From: Brachyspira hampsonii
GTDB lineage: Bacteria > Spirochaetota > Brachyspiria > Brachyspirales > Brachyspiraceae
Direction of reading: 5' to 3'
Length of the DNA: 64,000 nt
Assembly: GCF_002214805.1 (NCBI RefSeq)
Contig: NZ_CP019914.1
Location: 806,001-870,000 of the forward strand
Position 1 is the first letter of the stretch. Each line of letters opens with the position of its first letter. Positions 17,084 through 25,428 of this stretch are shown piece by piece. A program made the position numbers and the translations under genes. The notes beneath the pieces were generated by a model. The model had not been told where the DNA came from, ran no database searches, and worked only from the letters and a program-made list of their open reading frames with translations.

Positions 17084-18511
17084 TTATTGATTTATTTCTT
17101 CCGCTTCAGTATTCTCATCTGCAGCTGTTACATCATCAGCCATTTCTGCATTCTCATCAGTAACTGCTGTGTCTTCTGTCATTTCTGCAGTATCAGTTTG
17201 CTCATCTATAACAGTTTCTTCTGTCTGTTCTGATTGTTCTTCCATAGCAGCTTCATCTTCTATAATTACATTACCTTCCATTTGGTTAGTTTGATTATTT
17301 GTAGATGAAACCTGATTATTAGTAGAGAAAGTAGTTATATTACCATAAGTTTGATTAGTATCATAAGTTCCCTGTCTTGTTTCTCCTTTAATACTAGGTA
17401 TAATTAATCTTTGACCTGCTCTTATAACATTAGGATCTTTTATAGTATCTTTATTAGCATCGTATATTTTTTTCCATAAATTACCATTACCATAGATGAA
17501 GTCATAAGAAGCGATACGCCATAATGAATCTGTATTAGCTCTTCTTGATTGAACTATATAATATTGAGGGAATGAGGAGCCATCTGATACTACCATTTGT
17601 ACTCCTTCAGAAGAAGATATATCTCCGGAAGAACTTTCCATTGAATTAACTAAACTTATAACATTTTTAGAATGCATTAGCGAGTCAGTATAATTGTTAG
17701 CTATCAAAGTTTCGCCTGCTGAAGATAATGATTTTAAAGCTTCTGTATATAAATTAGGCTTACTATTATTATAGCCGTCTTGTTTAGCTTTATCCATAGA
17801 ATCCTGAGCTTTTGCATAAGCTAATGGAGCTTCCAACATATCAAGCATATTCATAGCTTCTCTTGATTTTGTCAAAGAATTAGTATAGTCTCCGCTGCTT
17901 AATGCATTTTTAGATTCATCTCTCAAATTTGTGATTTGTGTATCATTATTATCACCATTAGTTAATACTGATTCACTCATTAAATATTCTCTTCTCAAAT
18001 CTATAGCAAGAACATTGTATCCTAATTCAGATTTTTCAGCTGACTTATTATATTCAAGCATAGTATTAGTATAATCAGTGCTGTTAGTAGATGCTTCAAG
18101 CATACTATGTGCAGAATTAAGATCAGTAACGGATTCTTCATATAAAGAAGTTGTTAATTCATTAGTATCGCCTCCAACTCCTTTAAATAAGGTAAGTTTT
18201 CTTTCTGCATCTCTCTGGCTATTCAAAACATATTCATAAACGCCGTATCTTAATATAATTTTATCAGAATATTCTTTGCTTTGTCTTGAATATTCTATAC
18301 TTTGATTATAATCTCCTACACTATGGGCATCTATAGCCATTTCTCTATATCTTTGTGCCAATTTATAATCATCACTTTCCTTTATACTAGCAGGCAAATC
18401 TGCAGGCAGTTCAGGCGGTAAAACCAAAGTATTTGTTTCCTGAGCATATAAGAAACAAGAAAATGTTAATAAGATAAATAAAAATAATCCCTTTTTCATA
18501 TTTTTCTCCAT
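17084..18511 (-). CDS. Secreted LysM-domain protein with helical repeats and acidic tail
   Basis: A 475-residue protein. An N-terminal signal peptide (LFLFILLTFSCFLYAQ) is followed by long helical repeats (about 40-295) with Asp-Tyr-Asn/Ser-rich phrases such as SGDYTNSLTKSREAMN. A LysM domain follows around 307-365 (YYIVQSRRANTDSLWRIA to IRAGQRLIIPS), and the tail (about 395-475) is very acidic (repeated Glu/Asp/Thr). LysM binds peptidoglycan glycan. The gene is 27 bases downstream of a lipoprotein with similar helical repeats, suggesting a joint envelope role. The specific function is unknown. Confidence 0.8.
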   Translation of the reverse strand: MEKNMKKGLFLFILLTFSCFLYAQETNTLVLPPELPADLPASIKESDDYKLAQRYREMAIDAHSVGDYNQSIEYSRQSKEYSDKIILRYGVYEYVLNSQRDAERKLTLFKGVGGDTNELTTSLYEESVTDLNSAHSMLEASTNSTDYTNTMLEYNKSAEKSELGYNVLAIDLRREYLMSESVLTNGDNNDTQITNLRDESKNALSSGDYTNSLTKSREAMNMLDMLEAPLAYAKAQDSMDKAKQDGYNNSKPNLYTEALKSLSSAGETLIANNYTDSLMHSKNVISLVNSMESSSGDISSSEGVQMVVSDGSSFPQYYIVQSRRANTDSLWRIASYDFIYGNGNLWKKIYDANKDTIKDPNVIRAGQRLIIPSIKGETRQGTYDTNQTYGNITTFSTNNQVSSTNNQTNQMEGNVIIEDEAAMEEQSEQTEETVIDEQTDTAEMTEDTAVTDENAEMADDVTAADENTEAEEINQ

Positions 18512-18538
18512 TAATTTTATAAGTTATAGTAAAAATGA

Positions 18539-19129
18539 TTATTTAGAATATGATACATCTAATTCATCAACCTGCTTAATTTTATCTTCTGCCTCTTTTA
18601 TTCCTCTTGTACTTTCATCGTATCTTATTTTAGTTGTGAAATATGCTTTATGATGATATTTCTTAGCATTTAAAAAACAATTAACTGCTTCTTCATAATT
18701 ATTTGTACTTAAAGCTGATAATGCATTTATATAATTGAGTTCAGCAAACTCATAATTATCTTTATCTACTCTATATGCTTTTACTTCTTTAGAATATACT
18801 CTTTCTAAATCTATTTCATTTTTTAAAACTTCAGCATATTGAGGAAGTCCTTCATTTAATACTGTCTGATATGAATTTGATGCAGTAGTAAGAAGATCTT
18901 TTACCTTTGCCAAATCTTTATTTTCATCTATAAGTATAATAGCTTCCGAATAACTTGCTTCAGCTATATCAAATTGTTCTTTAGAATAGTTTTGCAAATC
19001 ATATCTTATAGCTTTATCTCTCAATGTAGTGGCATCCTTATATTCTTTTAAAGGCATACTTTCTGAACATGATATGACTATAGTCAAACAAAATAATAGC
19101 GGTATAAAAATATATTTATTCAATTTCAT
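18539..19129 (-). CDS. Lipoprotein with helical (DUF4398-like) repeats
   Basis: Starting at the ATG at 19129, which has GGAG at the right distance, the product is about 196 residues. An upstream in-frame ATG at 19159 lacks a site. The signal peptide ends TIVISC. The mature part is alpha-helical, with repeat-like segments DLQNYSKEQFDIAEASYSEA and ALSTNNYEEAVNCFLNAKKY, resembling DUF4398/TPR-like envelope lipoproteins. It is probably co-transcribed with the LysM protein gene 27 bases downstream. Function unknown; a peptidoglycan-outer-membrane scaffold is plausible. Confidence 0.75.
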   Translation of the reverse strand: MKLNKYIFIPLLFCLTIVISCSESMPLKEYKDATTLRDKAIRYDLQNYSKEQFDIAEASYSEAIILIDENKDLAKVKDLLTTASNSYQTVLNEGLPQYAEVLKNEIDLERVYSKEVKAYRVDKDNYEFAELNYINALSALSTNNYEEAVNCFLNAKKYHHKAYFTTKIRYDESTRGIKEAEDKIKQVDELDVSYSK

Positions 19130-19226
19130 GATCACTCCAAATATTTTTCTAAAAAACAAAAATATACTTTTATATTATACTACTGAATATAAAAGTCAAT
19201 AGTTTATTAAAAAATTTAAAATAAAA

Positions 19227-19259
19227 AAGCAAGATAATATAAAAATATTTATCTTGCTT
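19227..19259 (-). terminator. Intrinsic terminator of the META lipoprotein gene
   Basis: Perfect ten-base arms AAGCAAGATA (19227-19236) and TATCTTGCTT (19250-19259). On the minus strand the stem is followed by TTTTTTATTTT. Confidence 0.85.
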
Positions 19260-19279
19260 AAAAATATAGATAGTGTTAA

Positions 19280-19768
19280 TTAATTGGCATTTTCGCTTGC
19301 TGTTTCTACATTACCTTTGAAAGTATAGATTAAATTAGTACCTGAGGCTGTAGTAATAGTCAATACATCTCCATCTAAAGAGATTGTATCAGCTCCGTTT
19401 AATATTTGTAAATATTCTGTTTCCACTGCCATATCTTCTTCAGGTCCCATCATTTTAGTAGAACCTAAAGCATTTAATTTTATTTTATTACCGTCTAATG
19501 AAAACTCAGTAACATAGCTATTAACAGCTGATTTTCCGCCTAACATATTAGTATCAGAAAAAGCTATAGTAACTTCTTTACCTTCATACATATTAGTAAG
19601 AGAATACTCTTTTCCTAATAAATCTTCAACTGTAACAACTACAATATCTGATGCCGGAGCTTCTATAGCAACAGTTGTATCTTCCTTAGCAGTATTAGAA
19701 TTATTACCGCCGCATGATAGAGCAAATAATGCTGTCATTACTATAAATAAAGATAATATTTTTTTCAT
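19280..19768 (-). CDS. META-domain (HslJ-like) lipoprotein
   Basis: A 162-residue lipoprotein (signal peptide ending LFALSC, Cys19). The body (about 48-155) matches the META/HslJ pattern: a Phe-containing strand, a Gly-rich NSYVTEFSLDGNKIKL segment, a loop ending EDMAVETEYLQIL, then LDGDVLTITTASG. The usual central cysteine pair of META domains is missing. META proteins occur in envelopes and are linked to stress or novobiocin resistance in E. coli, but the mechanism is unclear. The gene has its own terminator and appears monocistronic. Confidence 0.75.
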   Translation of the reverse strand: MKKILSLFIVMTALFALSCGGNNSNTAKEDTTVAIEAPASDIVVVTVEDLLGKEYSLTNMYEGKEVTIAFSDTNMLGGKSAVNSYVTEFSLDGNKIKLNALGSTKMMGPEEDMAVETEYLQILNGADTISLDGDVLTITTASGTNLIYTFKGNVETASENAN

Positions 19769-19901
19769 AATTTTCTTTTCCCTTTATAAAAATTTAAATT
19801 TAAGAAATATTATATTATAATTGAAATTTATTATCAATGTTATATATAGTAATTTCAAATAAAATTAACATTTTTTTACATTTTATTTAAAAACTTTTTA
19901 A

Positions 19902-20255
19902 TTATTTACCGCCTGCTGCTTTTAAAAGACTAACTATGTTTTTATGCTTTTCTTCTGAAGCATAAGTCAAAGCTGTTTTATCTTTTCTATCTTTTAAATT
20001 AACTTTGGCACCAGCATCAATTAAAAGTCTTACAACATTAATATGTCCGTTTTCTGATGCTTTCATTAAGGCATTATCCCCTTTAGAGTCCTGTTCATTG
20101 ATATTGGCACCGTCTCTAAGCAGTTCTCTAACCTTTTTGATATCACCATTTTCTGCAGCATTTACTAAATCTACATTACTTTTAGAAAATGCATTGTTAC
20201 AAATTAATAATGATAGAATAGTAAAAAATAAAAATATTTTTTTATTTAATTTCAT
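19902..20255 (-). CDS. Small secreted ankyrin-repeat protein (copy 1)
   Basis: 117 residues: a signal peptide (KIFLFFTILSLLICNNAFS) and about three ankyrin repeats, for example DNALMKASENGHINVVRLLIDAGAKVNLKD. The last repeat ends KHKNIVSLLKAAGGK. It is one of three related genes within 1.7 kb. Ankyrin repeats bind proteins, and the signal peptide places this one outside the cytosol. No lipobox is evident. The C-terminal ending LKAAGGK is nearly identical in all three copies, pointing to duplication. The partner is unknown. Confidence 0.85.
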   Translation of the reverse strand: MKLNKKIFLFFTILSLLICNNAFSKSNVDLVNAAENGDIKKVRELLRDGANINEQDSKGDNALMKASENGHINVVRLLIDAGAKVNLKDRKDKTALTYASEEKHKNIVSLLKAAGGK

Positions 20256-20674
20256 AAAAAACTCCTATATTAAAAAATTTACATGAAAATCTCATATTAT
20301 AAAATCGTCATTTTTTATTTTTACAAAAATATTTTTTAAAAAATTAAATAAATTTTATAAAACAATTTAATAATTCATATATGACAAATTAATTTCTTAA
20401 TATTAAGAACAATATATTTATGATATAATTCAAAGACATAATCTAAATCAGTTTCTACATATTTATATTCGATATTAATATATAAGAACAGCATTAAAAA
20501 CATAACAACTATTTTAGCATATCATTCAGAATTTATATAACTCTGTATTTAGTATATATTAGCACCTGAATTATAAGTTATATTGCTATTAATATTTTTT
20601 AAAATATATACATGTACTAATGAGACTGTATTAATAATTATCAATAAAAATATAATTTTCATTATAGCTTAATT
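20256..20674. other. Intergenic region between ankyrin genes
   Basis: 419 bases of AT-rich DNA between two paralogous ankyrin genes. I see no promoter of good quality, no strong hairpin and no ankyrin remnant. The only ORF of note is the weak 37-codon one described separately. Confidence 0.4.
20549..20662 (-). CDS. Possible small secreted peptide or gene remnant
   Basis: 37 codons beginning MKIIFLLIIINTVSLVHVYI, which looks like a signal peptide followed by about 17 polar residues. It lies 12 bases downstream of an ankyrin gene on the same strand. There is no clear ribosome site. It could be the leftover 5' end of a lost paralogue, or chance in AT-rich DNA. Confidence 0.2.
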   Translation of the reverse strand: MKIIFLLIIINTVSLVHVYILKNINSNITYNSGANIY

Positions 20675-21109
20675 TTATTTCGCACCTGCTGCTTTTAATA
20701 TTTTTACTATATTCTGATGTCCTCTTTGAGTAGCATAACCTAATGCTGTTTTTCCGTATTTATCTTTCATATTAATATTAGCTCCTGCTTCTATAAGCAT
20801 AGAAACTATTTGGACATGTCCTCTGCTTGATGCTCTCATTAAAGCTGTTCTCTTATTATTATTAACATCATTCAAATTAACTTTCTTACTTATCAATAAT
20901 TTTACAACTTCAGGAAGTCCCTCCTCTGATGCTTCTATCAGCGGTGTTTCTCCTTGTCTATCTCTTGTATTAAGATCAACTCCTGAATTTATTAATTCTA
21001 TAGCTCTTTTAGTATCTTTCTTCTCCAAAGCCTCCATTAAAGGTGTCATATTCCTTTGAGCAAAAATATTCATACTAATAATAAAAATTAAAACTGTAAT
21101 TTTTTTCAT
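20675..21109 (-). CDS. Small secreted ankyrin-repeat protein (copy 2)
   Basis: 144 residues: signal peptide (KITVLIFIISMNIFAQ) and four ankyrin repeats, such as GETPLIEASEEGLPEVVKLL and RTALMRASSRGHVQIVSMLI. The end, HQNIVKILKAAGAK, is almost the same as in the next gene upstream (21128-21583). It lies only 18 bases after that gene, so the two are co-transcribed. An ATATCTCC-type ribosome site is weak but present on the minus strand (GGAGATATAATT before ATG). Function unknown. Confidence 0.88.
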   Translation of the reverse strand: MKKITVLIFIISMNIFAQRNMTPLMEALEKKDTKRAIELINSGVDLNTRDRQGETPLIEASEEGLPEVVKLLISKKVNLNDVNNNKRTALMRASSRGHVQIVSMLIEAGANINMKDKYGKTALGYATQRGHQNIVKILKAAGAK

Positions 21110-21127
21110 AATTATATCTCCTTAATT

Positions 21128-21583
21128 TTATTTTGCACCTGATGCTTTTAAAATTTTTACTATATCTTGATGTCCTCTTTGATTTGCATAAGTTAATGCA
21201 GTTCTTCCTCTATTATCTTTAATATTTATGTCGGCACCCGCATTTACAAGAAGTTTTACTATATCAGTGTAGCCTTTAGAAGAAGCTCTCATTAATGCAG
21301 TTCTGCCCCATTTGCTTTTGAGATTCAAATTTACTTTATTTTCTATAAGCAATTTTACAACTTCTATATACCCGCCTTCTGCTGCTTCTATTAAAGCATT
21401 TTCGCCTACTCTATCCTGCTGATTAATATTAGCACCATTATTTATAAGTGATTTTACCTCATTTATATCGCCTCTTCCTGCCGCATCAATAATGGCTATG
21501 TTGCTTTTTGAAAATGCATTTAAACAAAATATCAAAAATAAAACAAATGAAAATATTAGTATTTTAGAATTCAAATTATCCAT
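21128..21583 (-). CDS. Small secreted ankyrin-repeat protein (copy 3)
   Basis: 151 residues with an N-terminal hydrophobic signal (KILIFSFVLFLIFCLNAFSKS) and four ankyrin repeats (GENALIEAAEGGYIEVVKLL, RTALMRASSKGYTDIVKLL and others). The signal peptide end NAFSKSN and the early repeats match copy 1, while the C-terminus matches copy 2, so the three genes form one duplicated family with possible recombination between members. First gene of a two-gene unit with copy 2. Function unknown. Confidence 0.88.
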   Translation of the reverse strand: MDNLNSKILIFSFVLFLIFCLNAFSKSNIAIIDAAGRGDINEVKSLINNGANINQQDRVGENALIEAAEGGYIEVVKLLIENKVNLNLKSKWGRTALMRASSKGYTDIVKLLVNAGADINIKDNRGRTALTYANQRGHQDIVKILKASGAK

Positions 21584-21871
21584 AAAAATCTCCCACTTTT
21601 TTATGATACTTAAACTTATAAAAATAGTATAATAAATATAATGATTTTTGTCAATTTTTTGTAAATAAAATTTGTTTAAACTTTACATTTTTTTATATTA
21701 TTTTTATTTTATGTAAACTAAATTTATATAAAACAGGTCTTTTATTATAAATTCTAATTGTTTATTATGATATTGTAAATTAACAAAATATAATATATGA
21801 ATTTATAAATTTTTTATTTAATAGATTTTTATTATTGATAGTCATAAACTCGCTAAAAAATAGCCGATAAC

Positions 21872-21931
21872 TTACCTTTTATTAGTTTTGTCATATTTAT
21901 TTTTATGTCTAGTAATTTTCTTTAATGCCAT
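21872..21931 (-). pseudogene. Displaced copy of the rsgA 3' end
   Basis: Read on the minus strand this gives MALKKITRHKNKYDKTNKR and stop. The intact RsgA ends KAALKKITKHGNRNKKLNK. The frame, the stop position and the following sequence all correspond, so this is a second, diverged copy of the last 20 codons. It lacks a ribosome site and is not expected to be translated. Confidence 0.65.
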
Positions 21932-21967
21932 TTTTTATTATTGCTAGCTATAAACTCGCTAAAAAAT

Positions 21968-21998
21968 AGCTGATAACTTCCATTGTCAGTTATCAGCT
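21968..21998 (-). terminator. rsgA terminator
   Basis: AGCTGATAACT (21968-21978) and AGTTATCAGCT (21988-21998) form a perfect 11-base stem with a 9-base loop. On the minus strand it is followed by ATTTTTT. Confidence 0.85.
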
Positions 21999-22023
21999 GC
22001 TCGTTTATAGCATTAGTCAAACA

Positions 22024-23115
22024 CTACTTATTAAGTTTTTTATTCCTATTTCCATGTTTTGTTATTTTTTTTAAAGCCGCTTTTCTGTCTTTCTTTATCT
22101 CTATAGAACTTTTTTGTAATTCTCTATTTTCATTAAGAAGGGTTATATAAGCATCATATCTCTCATAGGGTATCTCATCGTTTTCAAGAAGTTCTAATAT
22201 ATAGCAGTCCGGTTCATGCTGATGCGTACAGTCTTTGAACTTACATCTTTTGGCATACTCCTCTAAATCTTCAAAAGTCTTCTTTATACCTTTATCATCT
22301 TCCCATAAACCTAAATTCCTTAATCCCGGTGTATCTATTACTACTCCTCCGCTATCCAATACTAAAAGTTCTCTATGTGTAGTTGTATGCATTCCCTTAA
22401 AATCGTACTCTCTTACCTCTTGAGTTTTCATCTTTTCATCTTTCAAAAGATAATTAATAATAGTAGATTTTCCAGCTCCTGATGCTCCTATGAAAACTGA
22501 TGAAGTATCTTTTTTAATATATTTCAAAAATGTATCTGCATTCTTACCTGTTTTTGAACTATAGGCGAATGCTGTTTCATTAGGATAAGTGTCTTTTATA
22601 GTTGATAATAATTCTTTGTATTCTTCATCTTCATATAAATCAATTTTACTTATGGCTATTATTGGTTTTATACCAGAAGTATGAACTACCGACAAATATC
22701 TTGCTATAGCAGACATCGGCATTTCATTATCAATACCTACTATAATAAAGGCATAATCAATATTGCTTACTATAGCCTGAATATCATTTTTTTTAATATT
22801 AGCTTTTCTATATAAAATATTTTTTCTAGTAAGTATTGTATCAATAAAGGCATTATTATCCGACTTTTTCATTAATACCCAATCGCCTACAACAGGAAGC
22901 TCACTTTGTATTTCAGAATTATATCTAATCTTTCCTTTAATTCTTGCTAAAAACTCTCCGTCATCAGAAAAAAGCGTGTAGTATCTTTTATTAATTCTTA
23001 TTACCCTTGCAGGTACAAGCTCTTCATTATTAATTTCTTCCAAAGAATTAATATTCAAGCTCTCTAATGCTAACTTTTCAAAGTATTCATCAAAGCCTAT
23101 ATCTTTTATTTTCAA
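22024..23115 (-). CDS. rsgA: Ribosome small-subunit-dependent GTPase A
   Basis: A circularly permuted GTPase that assists 30S maturation and releases assembly factors. An OB-fold occupies about residues 45-115. SKIDL (G4) precedes GASGAGKSTI (G1, about 213-222) and DTPG (G3, about 258), the permuted order typical of RsgA. A C-terminal zinc knuckle CKFKDCTHQHEPDC (about 291-304) follows. Length 363 is slightly long because of a basic tail. That tail exists in a second diverged copy downstream, so the present 3' end may have been replaced by recombination. Confidence 0.95.
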   Translation of the reverse strand: MKIKDIGFDEYFEKLALESLNINSLEEINNEELVPARVIRINKRYYTLFSDDGEFLARIKGKIRYNSEIQSELPVVGDWVLMKKSDNNAFIDTILTRKNILYRKANIKKNDIQAIVSNIDYAFIIVGIDNEMPMSAIARYLSVVHTSGIKPIIAISKIDLYEDEEYKELLSTIKDTYPNETAFAYSSKTGKNADTFLKYIKKDTSSVFIGASGAGKSTIINYLLKDEKMKTQEVREYDFKGMHTTTHRELLVLDSGGVVIDTPGLRNLGLWEDDKGIKKTFEDLEEYAKRCKFKDCTHQHEPDCYILELLENDEIPYERYDAYITLLNENRELQKSSIEIKKDRKAALKKITKHGNRNKKLNK

Positions 23116-23176
23116 TATTTATAACCCCATAATAAAATCTATGCTATATAATACTAAATATAAAAGTTTTGTCAAT

Positions 23177-25417
23177 TTAATTATTGGATGTAGCAGAATT
23201 AGTTTCTAAATCTTTATTAATTTCTTCTATTTTATAATTTGGTATAACTTTAAATAACCTTTCTTTTAAGAAACTATCAACTGTTTCGAATAATACTATA
23301 TCAGGATATTCTTTTATTATTTCAGAATTTTTATACCTGTCAATATGTCTATAACTTGCTTGTGAAAAACTAGAAGAAAGATATTCGAACATTGCTTGAG
23401 AAAAAGAATCACGTATAACAAACAATTTTCTATTAATAACATTAGTATTTAACTTTGGTTTTACTAATACATATTGGCTAAAAACATTTGTACCTTCAAT
23501 TATATTATAATTATTATAACCTGATATCGTATATATTTTTTCTATATCTTTTTTTAAAAAACTATATAAATTTATGAAACCTGTCAAATCTTTATAAAAA
23601 GGAAGCATATTAGTTAATATAATATTACGATTATATATTTCAGGTACATTAATACCAACAGTTTTCATAAATTCACTATATCCTATATAAGCCCCTAAAT
23701 AATTCCAATGATAATCGTATTTATAATACAATAAATATGTATCTTTATATTTCAATAATTCTTCTTTAGGATAAACTATTTTTATATCTGTATTTTTTCT
23801 AATATAATTTACAAATTGTTCTGCAGCATTAATCATGGTCTTTCTCTTAACATAGTATGGCATATAATCAGTATAAATCAATGTTTTATCAGGACATATC
23901 ATAAACACAAAATCTATATTTTTTTTTCTTAATTCATTTCTAAAATGAAGTAAATTATTTTCGGCATTTTCTAATTCTTCATCAGAAAATCTATATATTC
24001 CAATATAATTTTGTATAACATACCTAATTTCTTTAAAAAAAACCCATTTATTTTTTCCAAGTATAGCACTTTGTGATAAAATATTATTAAAAATTAAAAA
24101 ATCTATAATATTCTTTAATTGTATCAATTCATTTCTAAAAGGTAAATAATCATTAAAATATTTTTCATATTCATTTGGATATTTTGATAAATTATTTATG
24201 GATAAAATAGGTTTATTAGCTTTTAATCTATTCTCATAATTGGTATTGTCAAAATAACTTCCAAATAAAATATATATTATATTAGGCATTATCAAAAAAC
24301 ATAAAAATATTATAAGTATATATACATATATGTTTTTTAAGTTAATTCTAATTTTAATAAGACTTACAAATTCTAATATAATAGGTCTAATAAGTAAAGC
24401 AAATATAAAAAATAACAATATAGTTATTAAAAAAGTAAGTTTAAGTTTTAAACTGTATTTTATATTATTAATATTTCCTTCTATTTTATCAGATGATATT
24501 AGAGTACCAAAAGGACTTCCTTTATTTACAAATTTTATATCTTTTATATAATTAGGTAAGTTGTTTGTATTTAAATAAACACCATATATATCACTATTTC
24601 TAAATACTTTATCATAATAACTTATTCTGAAATTATAAAGATAATTAGTAATTGAATTATTTGTAAAAATATAATTGGTTAATGAAGAATAATCTGATTT
24701 ATCATTTGAAGAAAATAATTTTTTAGTAGTTTCTATATTTATATTGTTTAATCTCAAAGTATCATCAGTATTGATAGAAATATCAGATAAATAACCTACT
24801 CTGCTAACTTTACCTAATATAAATAAAGAAAATAAAATAAATATGTATATTATGAAATATATTAACAACAATTTCCTATATTTTTTGGAAATAAAAACAA
24901 TATAATGTAAAATATTAAATAATGACTTTCTAAAAATATATACTAAAATAACAAATATATAAAATAATATTAAATATAAAAATAAATTAGAAAACTTTAA
25001 TTTTAAAGAATATTTAATATTATCTATATTTACTTCTATTTTGTCAGATGATATTAGTGTGCCAAACGGACTTCCTTTATTTACAAATTTAATATCTTTT
25101 ATATAATTAGGTAAGCTGTTTGTATTTAAATAAACTCCATATATATCACTGTTTCTAAATACTTTATCATAATAACTTATTCTAAAATTATAAACATAAT
25201 TAGTCATTGAATTATTTGTAAGTATATACTCTTCTATGTTTTTAATATTATTAGCATTTATAGAATTATTATTTAATGTTTCTTCTATATTTAATAAGAT
25301 ATCAGATAAGTACCCAACCCTCTCTTTGCTGCCTAAAATACTAAGAACTATTAAACTTATAACAAATAAAATTAATAAAGATATATAAATAATAATTAAT
25401 ACTTTTTTTAATTTCAT
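23177..25417 (-). CDS. AlgX/AlgJ-like (DHHW) acetylation protein with duplicated N-terminal module
   Basis: 746 residues. Two tandem N-terminal modules (about 1-180 and 181-365) each have a membrane segment, a roughly 110-residue extracytoplasmic part and another membrane segment. Residues 64-141 and about 249-326 are nearly identical (shared FRISYYDKVFRNSDIYGVYL, shared KFVNKGSPFGTLISSDKIE). The C-terminal part (about 400-746) is an SGNH/DHHW acyltransferase-like domain with YDYHWNYLGAY and VIRDSFSQAMFEYL, giving candidate His/Asp and Ser active-site residues. It starts 11 bases after the MBOAT gene. This pairing matches AlgI plus AlgX/AlgJ systems that O-acetylate exported polysaccharide. 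The acceptor glycan is unknown. Confidence 0.85.
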   Translation of the reverse strand: MKLKKVLIIIYISLLILFVISLIVLSILGSKERVGYLSDILLNIEETLNNNSINANNIKNIEEYILTNNSMTNYVYNFRISYYDKVFRNSDIYGVYLNTNSLPNYIKDIKFVNKGSPFGTLISSDKIEVNIDNIKYSLKLKFSNLFLYLILFYIFVILVYIFRKSLFNILHYIVFISKKYRKLLLIYFIIYIFILFSLFILGKVSRVGYLSDISINTDDTLRLNNINIETTKKLFSSNDKSDYSSLTNYIFTNNSITNYLYNFRISYYDKVFRNSDIYGVYLNTNNLPNYIKDIKFVNKGSPFGTLISSDKIEGNINNIKYSLKLKLTFLITILLFFIFALLIRPIILEFVSLIKIRINLKNIYVYILIIFLCFLIMPNIIYILFGSYFDNTNYENRLKANKPILSINNLSKYPNEYEKYFNDYLPFRNELIQLKNIIDFLIFNNILSQSAILGKNKWVFFKEIRYVIQNYIGIYRFSDEELENAENNLLHFRNELRKKNIDFVFMICPDKTLIYTDYMPYYVKRKTMINAAEQFVNYIRKNTDIKIVYPKEELLKYKDTYLLYYKYDYHWNYLGAYIGYSEFMKTVGINVPEIYNRNIILTNMLPFYKDLTGFINLYSFLKKDIEKIYTISGYNNYNIIEGTNVFSQYVLVKPKLNTNVINRKLFVIRDSFSQAMFEYLSSSFSQASYRHIDRYKNSEIIKEYPDIVLFETVDSFLKERLFKVIPNYKIEEINKDLETNSATSNN

Positions 25418-25428
25418 AAATAATCCTC

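Larger units (their letters stand above)
21584..22023. repeat. Duplicated rsgA tail and terminator region
   Basis: Two partly matching units lie downstream of rsgA. TAAACTCGCT-AAAAAATAGC-type sequence at 21951-21979 is repeated at 21845-21873 with one difference in 29 bases. Beyond the second copy (minus-strand sense), 21872-21931 encodes a peptide ALKKITRHKNK..., a diverged copy of the RsgA C-terminus. The rest of the interval (21584-21826) is featureless AT-rich DNA. Confidence 0.7.
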
